A stretch of 48,429 nucleotides of DNA from NCBI GenBank assembly GCA_021014945.1, contig MU266543.1, positions 1 to 48,429 of the forward strand. Reading direction: 5' to 3'. This DNA is from Leucogyrophana mollusca (Eukaryota > Basidiomycota > Agaricomycetes > Boletales). Position numbers and translations under genes: made by a program. Positions 46,071-48,429 of this stretch are shown one piece after another (the stretch's first letter is position 1; every line of letters starts with the position of its first letter). A model generated the notes under the pieces. The model was not told the DNA's origin, made no database searches, and saw nothing but the letters and a program-made list of their open reading frames with translations.

Positions 46071-47378
46071 CGCATCGTAAACGAAACGTCACCCGGTACT
46101 GGATCGGGCGTCGACTTGCATACCGTAGCCAGGTCGTCCCTTGTGGGACCAAGAGCAGATGGATCGGTGCAGCGCACCGCATGGTGTACGTCTGTCGCGG
46201 ATTCTGAGGCGAGATTCGTGCCGTGTGTTCGCCGGGGAGGCATGTTGGACGCTGGATTGGGCGTTGGGGGCTCGTTGTGGAGGCACCTCGCGGGCTGCGT
46301 TCGGAGGGGGCGCGTGTGATCCGGGCGGGCGCGTAAATCCCCATTCGCGTAAAGTTCTTATTCGAGAGCTACATCACGCCCCAAGCGGAATGTCAGCCTA
46401 CCCCTGAACGCCCACCCACCACCACCGGAGCCCCTGAGCGAACGCCCACAGCGGCCGAATTCCACGAGGAAGTGATGCGGGGGGGGAGCGTGTCCTCCGT
46501 GTGTTTCGCAGGAAAGGCACGAAGTTCGAGCGCAGAACGGCAGGATATTTGGGTCGAGAGTATGCGCACCTTTGGGAAGCAGAGGGTAAGGGGCGAGGAC
46601 AGGGAAGAAGCAAGGAATAGGGACGTACACATATAGCAATTGAACGGTCGTTCTTGAGGTGAAATCGGACCTGGTGTGCCTCAAGGGAAGGGTTAGTGAA
46701 CCTGTTACGAATGCGTCAAGACATCAAGCAGACTATATAGAAATGATAAAGCATACAACAGATTCACCGTCGGGCGGATTTCTGTGCACGGTTTGCATCT
46801 TGACCGACGACCAGTGACGAGGTTTTTATCGGAGGGAGCTGCGGAATTGCCGTTGGGAGGGAGAACGTTTCACGTCGCCGCTGAGAAAGGTTGCGTGTCC
46901 GAGTCTATCGGGACGCCAGCCCGAAAAGCGAGGAACTTGCAGGGCGTGCTAAAACTTCGCTGATACCCGATACCTAGCAGCACCCAGTCCGGCCCCCTTC
47001 CCTATCCCCAAATGCACCTCAGGCACACTCACGTCACCTTTATCCAGATCCCCACACAGGTCGAGTCCCATGACTCTCCTCCCCTCGCGTCGCAGTCGAT
47101 GCTGATGATAGGCGAGGTGCAGGGGAACTTCTCGATCTCAGCGAGAGCGGTAACGAGACAAGTGTGCCGGGACATATGCGGTGCGCGCCTTGGGGTGGTG
47201 TGCAGCTCAAGGAATACGCATGGTGGGTGGGAATCTGGAGGCTGAGGAGAGAGTCCTCGAGGACGGCACGGGTGGCGATCGCAAGTGCGTCTGGGGTAGA
47301 CGTCAGGGCGTAGATGGCGGGGAAGAACAGAAAGAAGTCGCTGTCATTGTTCAGAACGACACCGGACTTGACACGAGA
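46071..47378. other. Intergenic, nothing recognised
   Basis: GC-rich stretch with open frames on both strands. A minus-strand frame (47040-47450) contains a protein-like piece (LLSRVKSGVVLNNDSDFFLF, then YALTSTPDALAIATRAVLED), but no family or exon chain could be fixed. Confidence 0.35.
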
Positions 47379-47507
47379 GAGTAAGACGAGGATGTCGTGG
47401 TGGCCGGGGCGTTTTGGTGTTAGGCTGTGGGTTGACGAAGTAATGATCAATATATGGCAAGTGACGCACCAGTGAAGACCTCATTCACCTCGTCCGCGGA
47501 GCAGGGA
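47379..47507 (+). repeat. Direct repeat, copy 1
   Basis: Starts agtaaga, contains ggtggccggggcgtt (from 47399) and ends gacctcattcacctcgt followed by gcagagcaggg-like sequence. It aligns to 47698-47831 with small gaps, offset about 325 bp. On the minus strand the conserved part reads as an exon-like acgaggtgaatgag before a gtc(c/t)tc donor-like site in both copies. Confidence 0.65.
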
Positions 47508-47697
47508 GGCGACCACATCGGGGCCGGTAATTCTGGAGAGCGTCAGCTGCCGGTGGAAAGCTCTTGAGTGGAGGCATGGCGTCCCAGGCGTGTTTGGCTG
47601 TGTCACAATAAGGCTGTAGTTGTACCTTGCGATGATCTCTGGGTGTGCCGGGCCAGTAGATCCTGGGCGTGGTTGCACTCATGTGAGAGGAGTACAC

Positions 47698-47831
47698 CAG
47701 TAAGAACGATAGATAGTGGTTGCGGGATGGTGGCCGGGGCGTTGTGGTATTGGGCTGTGTGTCGGCGGGTGATCGGTGTGGCAGGTGACGTATCAGCGAG
47801 GACCTCATTCACCTCGTACAGCAGAGCAGGG
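47698..47831 (+). repeat. Direct repeat, copy 2
   Basis: Second copy of 47379-47507, with ggtggccggggcgtt at 47729 and gacctcattcacctcgta near 47801-47818. The sequence between the copies is unrelated. Origin is unknown. Confidence 0.65.
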
Positions 47832-48198
47832 TTAAGTGCAGGTGGTTAGCTGTGTCAGCGCAGGACGTGATCAAGTAATTGTTCCAAAGTTCAAACGCCG
47901 ATGTGACCAAATACTCGTGTTTCTATGGAAAGCCGGACAACCACCCCGCACAGTCGAGTTTAATCAGTTTGTGAGTCACTGTAAAACCATCCCCAGGCGG
48001 CCCTCCACATACCAGATAAGCCCACCACACACCCCTAGTGAACTCAATACACCCCAAGCACCCCCAGAGCACCACAGACGTGGGATGTGATGGAAATCCA
48101 GTAGTATTTCCTACCTTTTCGTGTTCATACTTACTCTTCCGAATATGGTAATCCGGCAACTCCCGAGGCGCTCATTTCACCTTCATGCACGCTCATTA
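47832..48198. other. Tail region, nothing recognised
   Basis: No gene or RNA recognised between the tandem repeat and the hairpin. Confidence 0.4.
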
Positions 48199-48230
48199 TA
48201 CCCTCAGTCTGCTATTCACGACTGAGGGTA
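48199..48230. repeat. Perfect inverted repeat (hairpin)
   Basis: taccctcagtc (48199-48209) and gactgagggta (48220-48230) are exact reverse complements, 11-bp stem with a 10-nt loop (tgctattcac). It could be a terminator-like structure or an end of a small element; neither is established. Confidence 0.6.
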
Positions 48231-48314
48231 GTCACTCGTTAGCCTACCTAGATACCCATTTAACTGACCTTCTGTAGGACACTGATCCATTCCTGTATCT
48301 AGTCCTTGACAAAT

Positions 48315-48413
48315 CTAAGGAATTCCGGAGTTAGTCCGGAGCTCAGCCGGTGCCCGGAGTTAGGCAGATAACGACTATATTCACCTAAGGAATTCCGGAG
48401 TTAGTCCGGAGCT
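48315..48413 (+). repeat. Identical 29-bp direct repeats near the window end
   Basis: The 29-mer starting ctaaggaattccggag and ending tccggagct occurs at 48315-48343 and 48385-48413, exactly 70 bp apart, without mismatch. A third partial copy (cccggagttaggc) lies between them at 48353. The unit contains two palindromic TCCGGA sites. This may be the start of a tandem array that continues beyond the window. Confidence 0.75.
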
Positions 48414-48429
48414 ACGGTACAGTTAGTAA

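Noticed and set aside
47040..47450. 136-codon minus-strand frame, considered as a P450 or other enzyme fragment
   Set aside because: No haem loop, ExxR or other diagnostic motif found; left as unassigned.
47481..47678. Minus-strand frame with AHPEIIARYN, considered as a P450 relic
   Set aside because: The resemblance is a few residues only and nothing before or after supports it.

Overview
The window looks like a gene-dense stretch of nuclear DNA from a filamentous basidiomycete, probably an Agaricomycete. Almost every recognisable gene is broken by introns of roughly 45-65 nt with GT..AG (twice GC..AG) borders. The proteins that can be reconstructed are typical fungal ones: lunapark, a PP4 catalytic subunit, an ABCF ribosome-biogenesis ATPase, TRM44, a MARVEL-type membrane protein and lysophospholipase. 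There is no operon structure and nothing prokaryotic. Exon borders below were derived by hand. For all full models, exon phases close and the total is a multiple of three, except where stated.

Layout. 1-5.8 kb is sparse: a small orphan gene (1695-2412) and a small secreted Cys-containing protein (SSP1, 3641-3982, minus), enclosed by two diverged ~300-bp direct repeats. 5.8-16.1 kb holds lunapark LNP1 (minus), a sugar transporter (minus), a 931-residue coiled-coil protein with a GX3 glycine ladder (minus), and ribosomal protein uL1/L10a (plus, divergent from the previous gene). 16.1-19.4 kb has nothing I can identify. 19.4-28.1 kb holds a C2H2 zinc-finger regulator, PP4 catalytic subunit and a MARVEL-type membrane protein (all plus), then the ABCF ATPase ARB1 (minus). 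29.9-39 kb is a minus-strand run of an amino-acid permease, a cytochrome P450 and a GPI-type lysophospholipase. 40.5-43.8 kb is a divergent pair: a small LRAT/NlpC-like protein (minus) and the tRNA Um44 methyltransferase TRM44 (plus). 45-48.4 kb carries a paralogue of the secreted protein (SSP2), a decayed TMA22/DENR copy, and a repeat-rich tail with no convincing gene.

Functional view. Housekeeping genes for translation and ribosome assembly (uL1, ARB1, TRM44), ER shape (LNP1) and signalling (PP4) are mixed with nutrient uptake and secretion genes (sugar transporter, amino-acid permease, lysophospholipase, P450, secreted proteins). The two ends look like rearranged, accessory-type DNA: duplicated secreted genes, gene fragments and direct repeats.

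Most notable points: the SSP1/SSP2 pair; the eight-glycine GX3 array in a protein far larger than Yae1/Lto1; the HW...NC LRAT-like protein next to TRM44 with a broken TRM44 5' fragment behind it; two GC-AG introns and a 14-nt exon in one permease; and a frameshifted TMA22 relic.
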